A stretch of 64,000 nucleotides of DNA. Source: Bacillus sp. UNC41MFS5. Lineage in GTDB: Bacteria; Bacillota; Bacilli; Bacillales_B; DSM-18226. The stretch is taken from positions 62,001 to 126,000 of the forward strand of contig NZ_JMLP01000015.1 in assembly GCF_000686805.1 (NCBI RefSeq), in the 5' to 3' direction. Of this stretch, positions 56,432 to 64,000 are shown piece after piece; the first letter of the stretch is position 1; each line of letters begins with the position of its first letter. The translations under genes and the position numbers were made by a program. Below the pieces are notes generated by a model. The model had not been told where the DNA came from. It was given only the letters and a program-made list of their open reading frames with translations, and made no database searches.

Positions 56432-58723
56432 TTAAACCGTTTGATGCTGCTGTTGGCGGAGTTTCTGGGCAGCAGTCACCATATTTTTAAGCGATGCAAT
56501 GGTTTCTTCTTCATGACGTGTTTTTAAACCACAATCTGGATTCACCCAGAACTGTTCTTTTGGAATAACCTCTACACTATCTTTTAATATCGCACTGATT
56601 TCTTCTACATTGGGCACTCGTGGACTATGAATATCGTACACTCCTAAACCAATCCCAAGTTCGTATGGATCTTGTTTAAGAGATTGAATCAACTCTCCAT
56701 GACTCCTAGACGTTTCAATGGAAATAACATCTGCATCAAGAGCACGAATAGGCTCAATAAAGTCATTAAACTCGCAATAGCACATATGGGTATGAATTTG
56801 TGTTTCATTTTTCACACTGGAAGTGGCTAATTTAAAGGCATTGACCGCCCATGCCAAATATTCCGCCCATTTTTCTTTACGTAATGGCAATCCTTCGCGT
56901 AATGCCGGTTCATCTACTTGAATAATGGCAATACCTGCATCTTCTAACGCTTGTATCTCTTCTCTCAGCGCTAAGGCGAGTTGGTTGGCTACTTGTTCAC
57001 GTGAAATATCATCACGGACAAAAGACCAATTTAAGATGGTGACAGGACCCGTTAACATCCCTTTCACATACTTAGACGTTAATTGCTGGGCCACCTCTAC
57101 CTCCTTCACAGTCATGGGAGCGACCCACTCGACATCACCATAAATAATTGGTGGTTTAACACAGCGTGAACCATAGGATACCACCCATGCTTTTTCTGTA
57201 AAGGCAAAACCTTCTAGTTTTTCTCCAAAATACTCAACCATATCCGTTCGCTCAAATTCACCATGAACGAAAACATCCAGTCCAATCTCTTCTTGAATTT
57301 GAATCCAACGAGCTGTTTCACCCTTCAAGAACGCTGCATATTCAGCGTCGGTGAGTTCCTTTTTCCGCCAGGCCGTACGAGTACGTTTTACTTGATCCGA
57401 CTGAGGGAAACTGCCAATCGTTGTGGTTGGAAAATCTGGTAAATTCAGTGCCTCTTTCTGCAAAGGCTGGCGTTCGTTAAATGTCAATGGACGGGCAAAA
57501 TGTTCAGGTTTTATTTGTAATTCAAGCCCCTCCACCCGTGCATTTTTCCTCGCCTCATCCTGTGCTAATGCTTGGGTTGCTTTCATACTTTGTGACACAC
57601 TCTTATTTCCTGCCCATGCCTCGTCACCCACATAGGCTGTTAACTGTGTTAGCTCCACAATTTTCTCATCAGCAAATGATAGAGCATTTTTTAATGTGGC
57701 ATCTAGACGTGTTTCTGCCTTCGTTGTCACAGGTACATGCTGTAAACTACATGAAGACTGAACCCAAGCTTCTTTTACACCGCTTAATAATAAAACAGCT
57801 TTTATATTGAATGCTTTTTCAGCCAAATTTGCCCGCCAAATATCCCGTCCATTTACAATGCCAATTCCTAATACTTTGTCTTGTGGGAAGCCGTGTTTTC
57901 GAAGTGAGGCCATATTCTCTTCGGAACCATGGATGAAATCAAGCCCAATCCCTGCAACCGGTAATTGGGATAGCTCTTCATACGCTGATAATCCTTCAAA
58001 ATAGGTTTGTAACATGATACGGGCCGCTGGTACTTGTTCTGCTAACTGTTTGTAAATCTCTTGGATTAGTTTTACATCCTCCGCTGTTAGTGATAGGGCT
58101 AGTGCCGGTTCTTCCACTTGAATCCACTGTGCCCCTGCATTTACAAGTTGCTGCAATACTTGTGCATAGAGAGGTAGAAGTTTTAATATAAACAATGCTT
58201 TGGATTTTGCATCGTATCCTTTCGCTAATTTCACAAAAGTAAAGGGACCGATTAAGGTAGGCTTGGTAATTAGACCTAATTCCTGTTTGGCTTCTAGAAA
58301 ATAATCTAATATGTAATTCTTCGTTAATCTTAATGACTGGCCTTCATACTCAGGGACGATGTAGTGATAATTAGTGTTAAACCACTTAGTCATTTCACAA
58401 GCCACAACATCGTTTGCCCCACGTGCCATTGCGTAATAGGTTGATAGATTTACTTCATCACCGGTCCATTTATAACGATTTGGAACCATTCCGAACATTG
58501 CCGCATGGTCTAGCATACGGTCATAAAAGGTAAAATCTCCAGCTGTCAGTAAATCCAAGCCTAATGATTGCTGGCGCTTCAAATTATTTAAGCGAATCGT
58601 TTTCATCTCTATACTAAATTGCTCCTCTGATATCGCTGTCTTCCAAAAAGATTCTACACACCGTTTCCACTCCCGGTTATCACCAATATACGGGTAACCA
58701 ATCGCTGTACTTACTAAATTCAT
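56432..58723 (-). CDS. metE: MetE, cobalamin-independent methionine synthase
   Basis: Transfers a methyl group from methyltetrahydrofolate (polyglutamate) to homocysteine. 763 residues, two barrel domains: the N-terminal MetE_N starting near STAIGYPYIGDNREWKR, and the catalytic half from about 425 with FPTTTIGSFPQSDQVKRTR, GPVTILNWS, the Zn-ligand His and Cys in HTHMCYCEFND and the terminal Zn Cys in VNPDCGLKTR. The ATG follows AGGAGGAATGAAAA. A cobalamin riboswitch upstream implies that B12 shuts it off in favour of a B12-dependent MetH elsewhere. Confidence 0.97.
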   Translation of the reverse strand: MNLVSTAIGYPYIGDNREWKRCVESFWKTAISEEQFSIEMKTIRLNNLKRQQSLGLDLLTAGDFTFYDRMLDHAAMFGMVPNRYKWTGDEVNLSTYYAMARGANDVVACEMTKWFNTNYHYIVPEYEGQSLRLTKNYILDYFLEAKQELGLITKPTLIGPFTFVKLAKGYDAKSKALFILKLLPLYAQVLQQLVNAGAQWIQVEEPALALSLTAEDVKLIQEIYKQLAEQVPAARIMLQTYFEGLSAYEELSQLPVAGIGLDFIHGSEENMASLRKHGFPQDKVLGIGIVNGRDIWRANLAEKAFNIKAVLLLSGVKEAWVQSSCSLQHVPVTTKAETRLDATLKNALSFADEKIVELTQLTAYVGDEAWAGNKSVSQSMKATQALAQDEARKNARVEGLELQIKPEHFARPLTFNERQPLQKEALNLPDFPTTTIGSFPQSDQVKRTRTAWRKKELTDAEYAAFLKGETARWIQIQEEIGLDVFVHGEFERTDMVEYFGEKLEGFAFTEKAWVVSYGSRCVKPPIIYGDVEWVAPMTVKEVEVAQQLTSKYVKGMLTGPVTILNWSFVRDDISREQVANQLALALREEIQALEDAGIAIIQVDEPALREGLPLRKEKWAEYLAWAVNAFKLATSSVKNETQIHTHMCYCEFNDFIEPIRALDADVISIETSRSHGELIQSLKQDPYELGIGLGVYDIHSPRVPNVEEISAILKDSVEVIPKEQFWVNPDCGLKTRHEEETIASLKNMVTAAQKLRQQQHQTV

Positions 58724-58768
58724 TTTTCATTCCTCCTTTTTATAGTTACAAAATTCCCAAATACAAAA

Positions 58769-58797
58769 AAGCCATCTCCACAAAATGGAAATGGCTC
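58769..58797 (-). terminator. riboswitch terminator before metE
   Basis: AAGCCAT and ATGGCT pair around a partly paired middle; the minus strand continues TTTTTTG. It lies about 45 bp upstream of the metE start, downstream of the cobalamin aptamer. Confidence 0.75.
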
Positions 58798-58914
58798 TAC
58801 AATCAAGTTAAAGTTATGTTTAAAAGACATGCAAAAACATTGATGCTCATAACTCGCTTGTCGTACAAATGAATGTCACCACCTATTTCCACGTAGGTAT
58901 TTGGTGTGTACTGG

Positions 58915-59085
58915 AATTTGGCAGGTCTCCTGGCTTATCATCATAGTTCCTCACACCTTCCCGTCGTATAGACAGTGGTATTTGTGATTCACTCCGATTT
59001 ACAGTTGCGGGACAGCGACGGAATTACACCGTTCTTCCCTTTTAAGCCAAGCCTTAGCTTGGCACCAATTCTTACACGATATGGA
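58915..59085 (-). ncRNA. cobalamin riboswitch
   Basis: The minus strand shows the conserved B12-element blocks in order: AAGGGAAG near 59037-59045, CTGTCCCGCAACTGTAA (59002-59020), CACTGTCTATACGACGGGAA, GGTGTGAGG, and the terminal AAGCCAGGAGACCTGCC (58921-58938). Together with the terminator before metE it forms a standard B12-responsive leader. Confidence 0.93.
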
Positions 59086-59165
59086 ATTTTCACTAACTAT
59101 ATCATATTTGTAATTTGAAGTACATAATTTTCTGAAAAAGAGATAATATGCTTCTTTTTAAAAAA

Positions 59166-59207
59166 GGCTAGATGCAATTCGGATAGTTTCCCATTCTGCA
59201 TCTAGCC
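59166..59207 (-). terminator. terminator after PPOX gene
   Basis: GGCTAGATGCA and TGCATCTAGCC form a perfect 11-bp stem; the minus strand continues TTTTTTAAAAAG. Confidence 0.88.
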
Positions 59208-59247
59208 ATACATTTTATATCAATTTAAGAAAACTCTATATCTTCCT

Positions 59248-59889
59248 TTAATAGAGCTCGGTCCTATAATCTTCTTGAAGTACTTTATCCAAATCCTTTT
59301 CTGACATATCGGGAATTTTGGTATGGTCTAAGAGGATTTTGGCTGCATTTGGCAGAGAATCCTTTTCACTCCATGTTTCTGGTTCCCAAAGACCTGAACG
59401 TTTCATCGCTTTTGCACAATGAATAAAGCATTCCTCCACTTCAATGCAGATTCCTACTAAAGGTTTCTTCCCATGATGTGTCATTCGTTCAAGGAGGATG
59501 TCATCTTTCACCAAATATGCTTTTCCATTCACTCTTAACGTCTCTCCTAATCCAGGAATTAGAAAAAGAAGACCTGCCCTTGGATTGGATAAAATATTAC
59601 GCATTGTATCTATTCTTTTATTCCCTGGTCTTTCTGGAATAACGATATGCTTTTCATCAAGTACAAGTGCAAACCCAGGCATGTCTCCACGAGGAGAAAC
59701 ATCACAATATCCGGAAGCATCAGAAGTAGAAATGACTAGAAAAGGTGAACGTGAAATAAAATCCTTACAATGATCGTCTACATAGGAAATCACCTTTTTT
59801 CTAACTAGTTCACTAGGTTCCCCCATAATCGAACGTAGCTCATCCTCTGTTTCAATTTTATCTTTACATGTAAAATTAGGTACTGGCAT
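59248..59889 (-). CDS. FMN-dependent PPOX-family flavoprotein
   Basis: 213 residues of the pyridoxamine-phosphate-oxidase-like fold (MSMEG_1061-type subgroup). FLVISTSDASGYCDVSPRGD near 50-69, IVIPERPGNKRIDTMRNIL near 82-100, PRAGLLFLIPG and ETLRVNGKAYL are typical. The ATG follows AAGGAGGGGGAGCG. Members bind FMN or F420/haem; the substrate is unknown. It sits between metE and a carboxypeptidase gene without obvious linkage. Confidence 0.88.
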   Translation of the reverse strand: MPVPNFTCKDKIETEDELRSIMGEPSELVRKKVISYVDDHCKDFISRSPFLVISTSDASGYCDVSPRGDMPGFALVLDEKHIVIPERPGNKRIDTMRNILSNPRAGLLFLIPGLGETLRVNGKAYLVKDDILLERMTHHGKKPLVGICIEVEECFIHCAKAMKRSGLWEPETWSEKDSLPNAAKILLDHTKIPDMSEKDLDKVLQEDYRTELY

Positions 59890-59952
59890 TCCTACGCTCC
59901 CCCTCCTTATTCTGGGTATCTTTAGAGATCACGTAACAAGGTCCTCACTGAT

Positions 59953-61335
59953 TTATCGATTTTCTCGTATGTAATTAGCCACTATTAGCCCACTCTCTAC
60001 TTGAATACGCACAAGCTTTTGAATCGGAATCGCTGTATAATCAAGCTCACTTTCAAGGTTTTCACAATATTCTTTTAAGAATTGTTCACCTTTCTCGAAG
60101 GTTTCCATAAGTTTGCTCATAGCGATCTTATCATTATTTTTTTGCCGGCCAAGCTGCTCGATTTCATATTCACAAGTCCGAACTGTCAACCCTAAGTACA
60201 AGCCATTGTAAAACTTGGCAACTTGTAAATTATCAAAAATCTCTGCAATGGAAGCCATTTTTTCAAATTCAGGATTACTTTCAGCCCAATTGATCTTGGC
60301 TTCACTGCCTTCTCTAATATACTGAATCACTTCTTCTACAAATTTTACAAATGGATTCTGTTCACTAATATAAGGGCGAACTTCGATTAACAACTTATCT
60401 AAGTAAGTAAAATGAGCTTGTGATTGTTTTACACTCTGGAAAATGGCCTCTTTCCGAGTGATATCCCCCTCACTCAAATCCTCAATCCGCGAATCAAAGA
60501 AATAAGGGAGTTCAGTAAGAAGAGTCACACAGTCTGTTACACCCGATGCATAGTCTGAACTCGAAGTGCCGTTTTTTATATTTGGCTTCTCACCACTAAA
60601 TTTTTCGATGAAATCATATGCTTCAGCAATAGTCATATTTTTAAAGATTGCCGGAGAAAATTTTGTAATGAAAGGCTCCTCTGGCTCGCCTAAGTTCAAT
60701 GGAATGCCTTGTTTTAAAGCTGAATTCCTCAAACCTTCATACAGCTCCGGCAGATCATGTGTGATGTACCAATAAGCTCCCCCAAACCCTGCATTATGGA
60801 GTGAATACATAAACTCTGGCTTGATCTCTTGTATTAATGTCATTAAAGCTTGGGTTTCAGGTAGCGGATTATGAAAATGCAGTTCTTTGTAGTCAATCGG
60901 AAAAGTCCATTCCACTTGTTCATAGCCGATTGGCCGATAATAATTTTTCGTGTAGGTATAAACATTAAACGGTCCTTTGAACCAGTTTTCATTTAGACGA
61001 ACACCATCTGGATCGATACATTTAATCATGTACCATGTAAAGCCTAATCCTTCTCGTAAATCTTCACTCTCAGCCAAAGCACGAGAAAAGTACTCTAGTG
61101 TCATGGCTCCAATCGGTTCATTAGGGTGAGGACAGGCAAAGCATAAAGCATTCTTTGGTCCATCCCCAATTTTCATGCATAGAATGGGATGTCCCTTTCG
61201 TGATTTTCCAATTTCAAAAACAGTAACGATATCAGGAAACTCAATAGCAAGCTTCCTGCAGCTGTCATCCATTTCATCAACCGTCAGAAAAGCTTTGTAA
61301 TCAGGAACATTTGCAATAACAGATTGAAAATTCAT
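59953..61335 (-). CDS. M14-family zinc carboxypeptidase
   Basis: 460 residues with no signal peptide. The Zn ligands are in PHPNEP (His 70, Glu 73) and YSLHNAG (His near 180). DPDGVRLNENWF and the AYWYITHDLPELYE segment are further family features. The C-terminal 150 residues are helical and not part of the minimal fold. The cytoplasmic location differs from secreted digestive M14 enzymes; a role in peptide or murein-peptide recycling is possible. The ATG sits directly behind the palindrome GGAAACGTTTCC, which includes the ribosome site and resembles a cre. Confidence 0.87.
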   Translation of the reverse strand: MNFQSVIANVPDYKAFLTVDEMDDSCRKLAIEFPDIVTVFEIGKSRKGHPILCMKIGDGPKNALCFACPHPNEPIGAMTLEYFSRALAESEDLREGLGFTWYMIKCIDPDGVRLNENWFKGPFNVYTYTKNYYRPIGYEQVEWTFPIDYKELHFHNPLPETQALMTLIQEIKPEFMYSLHNAGFGGAYWYITHDLPELYEGLRNSALKQGIPLNLGEPEEPFITKFSPAIFKNMTIAEAYDFIEKFSGEKPNIKNGTSSSDYASGVTDCVTLLTELPYFFDSRIEDLSEGDITRKEAIFQSVKQSQAHFTYLDKLLIEVRPYISEQNPFVKFVEEVIQYIREGSEAKINWAESNPEFEKMASIAEIFDNLQVAKFYNGLYLGLTVRTCEYEIEQLGRQKNNDKIAMSKLMETFEKGEQFLKEYCENLESELDYTAIPIQKLVRIQVESGLIVANYIRENR

Positions 61336-61462
61336 GGAAACGTTTCCTCTCAGTAAAGTTTTGTGGAGATCTTTATTTATTTATAAGCTGTGCTACCAAT
61401 AATTTTCTTTATATTATATCATTTTTATAATGCTAAAAATTTAGATAATTTCCGCAAAAAAA

Positions 61463-61484
61463 CATCTACAATTTTATGTAGATG
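61463..61484 (-). terminator. terminator after small unknown gene
   Basis: CATCTACA and TGTAGATG form a perfect stem; the minus strand continues TTTTTTTGCGG. Confidence 0.85.
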
Positions 61485-61546
61485 CCATAAATTTTACGTT
61501 TCATTTCAGAGCGCAATTAAAGAATATAGCAAACAGTTTTAAAACA

Positions 61547-61876
61547 TTAGCCAAAATACACTTTTACTCTTCCTTCTATTTTTGCTGTTGTTAAACAATT
61601 TTGTATAAAATTCAAGATTTGTTTTTGGTCCCAAGGTAAGGAATCACTTTCTGACATGGACTCACCATTGTTAAAAAATTGCTTGTAGGCATTCACAGCC
61701 TTTTCTATTTGTTGTTTTGAGAAGGTAGAACTGCCGCCTGACCCACTAACTCCTGCATAGTACTTATTTGCATCAAGTAAATCATACAGTATGATAGCAT
61801 TATAATTCCCCATGCTAAAACGAGCATAAGCAATTTCTTGCCCTGCTTTATTGTATCCTGATATATCGTGACCCAT
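61547..61876 (-). CDS. conserved-looking small protein of unknown function
   Basis: 109 residues, soluble, no signal peptide. The N-terminus MGHDISGYNKAGQEIAYARF and the Gly/Ser stretch AGVSGSGGSSTFSKQQIEKA are distinctive; the second half is helical. The ATG follows GAAGGAGAATAATTTA, an excellent ribosome site, and the gene has its own terminator. I have the impression of similar MGHDI proteins in other bacteria but cannot name a family. Confidence 0.7.
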   Translation of the reverse strand: MGHDISGYNKAGQEIAYARFSMGNYNAIILYDLLDANKYYAGVSGSGGSSTFSKQQIEKAVNAYKQFFNNGESMSESDSLPWDQKQILNFIQNCLTTAKIEGRVKVYFG

Positions 61877-62360
61877 TAAATTATTCTCCTTCAGATAAAA
61901 TTTACGAACCAGAAATCATAGTCTAGGAAACTTTTAAATGATAATAAGTTTTCAAAACAGACCCATCCCTTTAGGTCTACTTTTATAAAAAAATTTATCC
62001 GAAAAAAATATGAAAAAAATGAATGTTAAAGCAGAAAAAAGTGTGGATTCAATAAGGTGGTTATTAGAAAACGTTTGCAAATATACTAGTTGGATTTATT
62101 CTTCGAGGTTTAAAAAAAATCATTATTGGATGGGGAAAATGATAGAGGACAGAAATGCCCAAATATGAAAAAGTAATTATTTTTTTCATGCTTCCATTTT
62201 GCTACCTCCTACAGATAAAATAATATCACATTAGAATTCTCCTAAATTTAGTCTTTTCAAAAGCTTTTCTACAATTATGTGAACAAATTTTTCAATCATT
62301 AAACAGTTGCTATACTTCCTAGAGAGACAAGACAATTTAGAGGAAATTGAACATCAAAAA
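61877..62360. other. AT-rich intergenic region
   Basis: Nearly 500 bp with no credible gene. A 52-codon plus-strand frame from 62010 has no ribosome site. A cre-like AGAAAACGTTTGCA lies near 62065-62085 but close to no gene start. The promoter of the 109-residue gene should be at its left end. Confidence 0.4.
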
Positions 62361-62390
62361 AAACGGCACTCCATTAATTGAGTACCGTTT
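62361..62390 (-). terminator. terminator after cytochrome protein gene
   Basis: AAACGGCACTC and GAGTACCGTTT form an 11-bp stem with one mismatch; the minus strand continues with eight T. It begins 21 bp past the stop. Confidence 0.88.
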
Positions 62391-62410
62391 CCTAACACGG
62401 CAGGTTTCGC

Positions 62411-64000
62411 CTATTCAATTGATTTAATATATTCGGCAATGGCATTCACTTCCCATGTTGATAACATCGGAATGCTGTTATTTCTATGACGCTCAATTGC
62501 AGATTCTATGGTCTTTGCGCTGCCATCATGAAAATACGGTGCAGTTGCCCATACACCCCTTAAAGTTGGAGTATCAAACTTTTTGCCGTCACGCGGGTTC
62601 TGATATTGACCGCGTGCATCTCCTTTTGAAGGCACGTCGAGTTTGCTACCTGTTCCGATGTCATGGAGAAAGTTCGTGTTTCGTTCCGTCAGCTCCCCTT
62701 CTTCATTCAAAGCCTTGCTGCTGTCTGTAAAGAACTCACCTCCATGGCAGCTGAGACAGTTTCCTTTTCCGTTGAACAACCGCTCTCCTTCTTTGGCTGT
62801 ATGTGTTAAACTGCCATCTTTTTTTCGATAAGGACTTTGAGGGGGAGGATACGAGTTTGGATCTTGCAAAAATGCTAGGAGTGCATCATACATGTGCTGT
62901 ACATCTTCTGGGATCGGTTTGGCAGGATCAAGTTCCATCATGCCTCCCATTTCGCCTTGAACAGTAAGAATGTAATCTGCAAACTCATTGCGTGACCCGT
63001 CCCACAAAAACAGCCCTGTTTCCGTCGTCACCACGTTGCTTGGAATATTACGTGGACCTTTTGCCGTCGTTAACGTTAAGCGATTCATGTCCCCATCGGC
63101 ATGACATGAGGCACAGCTCATCCAGTTGTTCCCCGTTATGCTTGTGGCGAATTCATCACTGTTGGCACTGTAAAATATTGTTTTACCTTCTCGCACCTCT
63201 TTTGACAGTGAGTCTTTTTTAATCAGTTTTACAGGTTCCCCTGACATAGATGCCCGTGCATAAGGGCTGTCTCCCCCTGTTTGAATCGTCGCTAAATCAT
63301 GACTCATCGCATTATGGATATAAAGTGTCTTTCCATCATTTGAAATGGCAATCCCCCGTGGGTTATCTCCTTTAATGCGTCGCAAAATTTGGGTCGCATT
63401 TCCGCCACGTGTTAAATCAAAAACGACAAGGTCTTCGCTGCCCGACATCACCACATAGGCTTTACTGCCATCCGGCTGAAAGGCTACATCAAATGGGTTC
63501 GCTACGATGATGGTTTCATTTTTCACATCCCGTATATTCATTTCGTCAAAGAGCTCTTTTCGTTCATCTACGATTTCTTCGTCCTTTTCTAAATCGATAA
63601 CGGACACCGCAGGAAAAATCGTCTCTTGAAAATGAATTGGGGTATCGATATTCGTTAACAAGTGTGGAACAAAAGCCTTTTTCCCGTCAGGCGATATCAC
63701 AAACTGCTCAAACGTATTCGGAATCCCCTGGCTTTTCTTACGGTTAGTCTGATCCGGTGAATTAGCTAAGGTAATAGTCTTTGTCACTTTGTCTTCCCCT
63801 GTGTCGATGACAGAAATATTGCCATCTAAATAATGAGGAACATATAGCTTTTTCCCATCCTTTGTCATGGCAACCGTTCGAGGACGGTCGCCAATTTTTA
63901 ATTCCTTCTTTACTTCCCTCTCATTTGTATCAATGATTGATAGGGTACCAGACTGATAATTTGCTACATAAAGTGTATCACCGTTTGGGCTTGTGACAAG
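62411..64000 (-). CDS. YVTN-propeller/dihaem cytochrome c protein (N-terminus beyond window)
   Basis: At least 529 residues; the frame is open through position 64000, so the start lies outside. The visible N-terminal part is a YVTN-type beta-propeller (repeats such as GDTLYVANYQSGTLSIIDT, GKKLYVPHYLDGNISVIDT, GKTLYIHNAMSHDLATIQT). The C-terminal half (about 270-529) is a dihaem cytochrome-c-peroxidase-like domain with two haem sites, CASCH and CLSCH, plus FLWDGSRNEF and TPTLRGVWATAPYFHDGS. Such proteins act outside the membrane as electron-transfer or peroxidase-like enzymes. Substrate unknown. Confidence 0.88.
   Translation of the reverse strand, partial: LVTSPNGDTLYVANYQSGTLSIIDTNEREVKKELKIGDRPRTVAMTKDGKKLYVPHYLDGNISVIDTGEDKVTKTITLANSPDQTNRKKSQGIPNTFEQFVISPDGKKAFVPHLLTNIDTPIHFQETIFPAVSVIDLEKDEEIVDERKELFDEMNIRDVKNETIIVANPFDVAFQPDGSKAYVVMSGSEDLVVFDLTRGGNATQILRRIKGDNPRGIAISNDGKTLYIHNAMSHDLATIQTGGDSPYARASMSGEPVKLIKKDSLSKEVREGKTIFYSANSDEFATSITGNNWMSCASCHADGDMNRLTLTTAKGPRNIPSNVVTTETGLFLWDGSRNEFADYILTVQGEMGGMMELDPAKPIPEDVQHMYDALLAFLQDPNSYPPPQSPYRKKDGSLTHTAKEGERLFNGKGNCLSCHGGEFFTDSSKALNEEGELTERNTNFLHDIGTGSKLDVPSKGDARGQYQNPRDGKKFDTPTLRGVWATAPYFHDGSAKTIESAIERHRNNSIPMLSTWEVNAIAEYIKSIE

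Noticed and set aside
62010..62168. 52-codon plus-strand frame starting MKKMNVKAEKS
   Set aside because: No ribosome site, very AT-rich flanks, and no recognisable family; most likely chance.

Overview
The window looks like chromosome from a low-GC Bacillaceae bacterium, probably Neobacillus-like. The reasons are strong AGGAGG-type ribosome sites with many GTG and TTG starts, and gene blocks matching Bacillus subtilis (yclNOPQ, tenI-thiO-thiS-thiG-thiF, yfiY divergent from yfiZ-yfhA). Bacillus-type regulatory sites agree with this: Fur, PhoP, BirA and cre boxes, a TPP riboswitch and a cobalamin riboswitch. No tRNA, rRNA, prophage, intact insertion sequence or CRISPR array was seen. Species is inferred, not shown.

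Layout. 1-13.4 kb is a minus-strand galactoside regulon: response regulator and sensor kinase (YesN/YesM type), sugar-binding lipoprotein, two CUT1 permeases, LacZ-type beta-galactosidase, GH36 alpha-galactosidase and galactokinase (cut by the left edge). The ATPase is not encoded here. 13.6-18.2 kb holds a membrane protein, a lipoprotein, a PhoP-controlled alkaline phosphatase and an MFS transporter. 18.4-23.7 kb is a Fur-controlled siderophore system: ferredoxin reductase-like enzyme, ATPase, two permeases and a divergent binding protein. 23.9-31.5 kb has a degenerate phosphofructokinase-like protein, a diguanylate cyclase, BioY, a GDYXXLXY/DUF2157 pair, a 54-residue zinc-ribbon protein, a YkuK-family protein and a PAS histidine kinase. 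32.1-35.8 kb is a second Fur-controlled siderophore system (yclNOPQ, petrobactin type). 36-42.5 kb is a set of single genes: lipoprotein, DUF418 protein, SH3b/DUF4163 protein, histidine phosphatase, LysR regulator with a mannonate dehydratase-like enzyme, and a SET-domain protein. 42.7-44.9 kb is an amino-acid (cystine-type) ABC transporter. 45-47.8 kb carries two MpsC/DUF2294 proteins and a PAS kinase. 48.2-52.1 kb is the thiamin thiazole operon behind a TPP riboswitch. 52.3-64 kb holds a large PQQ-propeller/SH3b/LysM protein, an ECF sigma/anti-sigma pair with its own ECF-type promoter, metE behind a cobalamin riboswitch, a PPOX flavoprotein, an M14 carboxypeptidase, a small unknown protein and a YVTN-propeller/dihaem cytochrome protein (cut by the right edge).

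The least ordinary features are four. A dispersed palindromic repeat with the 13-mer GGTGTCAGGCACC occurs about ten times between 14.4 and 38.7 kb and often sits where a terminator belongs. A phosphofructokinase paralogue has lost its catalytic motifs and lies next to a GGDEF cyclase. A mosaic protein carries LysM but no signal peptide. The two DUF2294 genes lie beside a sensor kinase. I did not find a clearly undescribed multi-gene defence or biosynthetic system.
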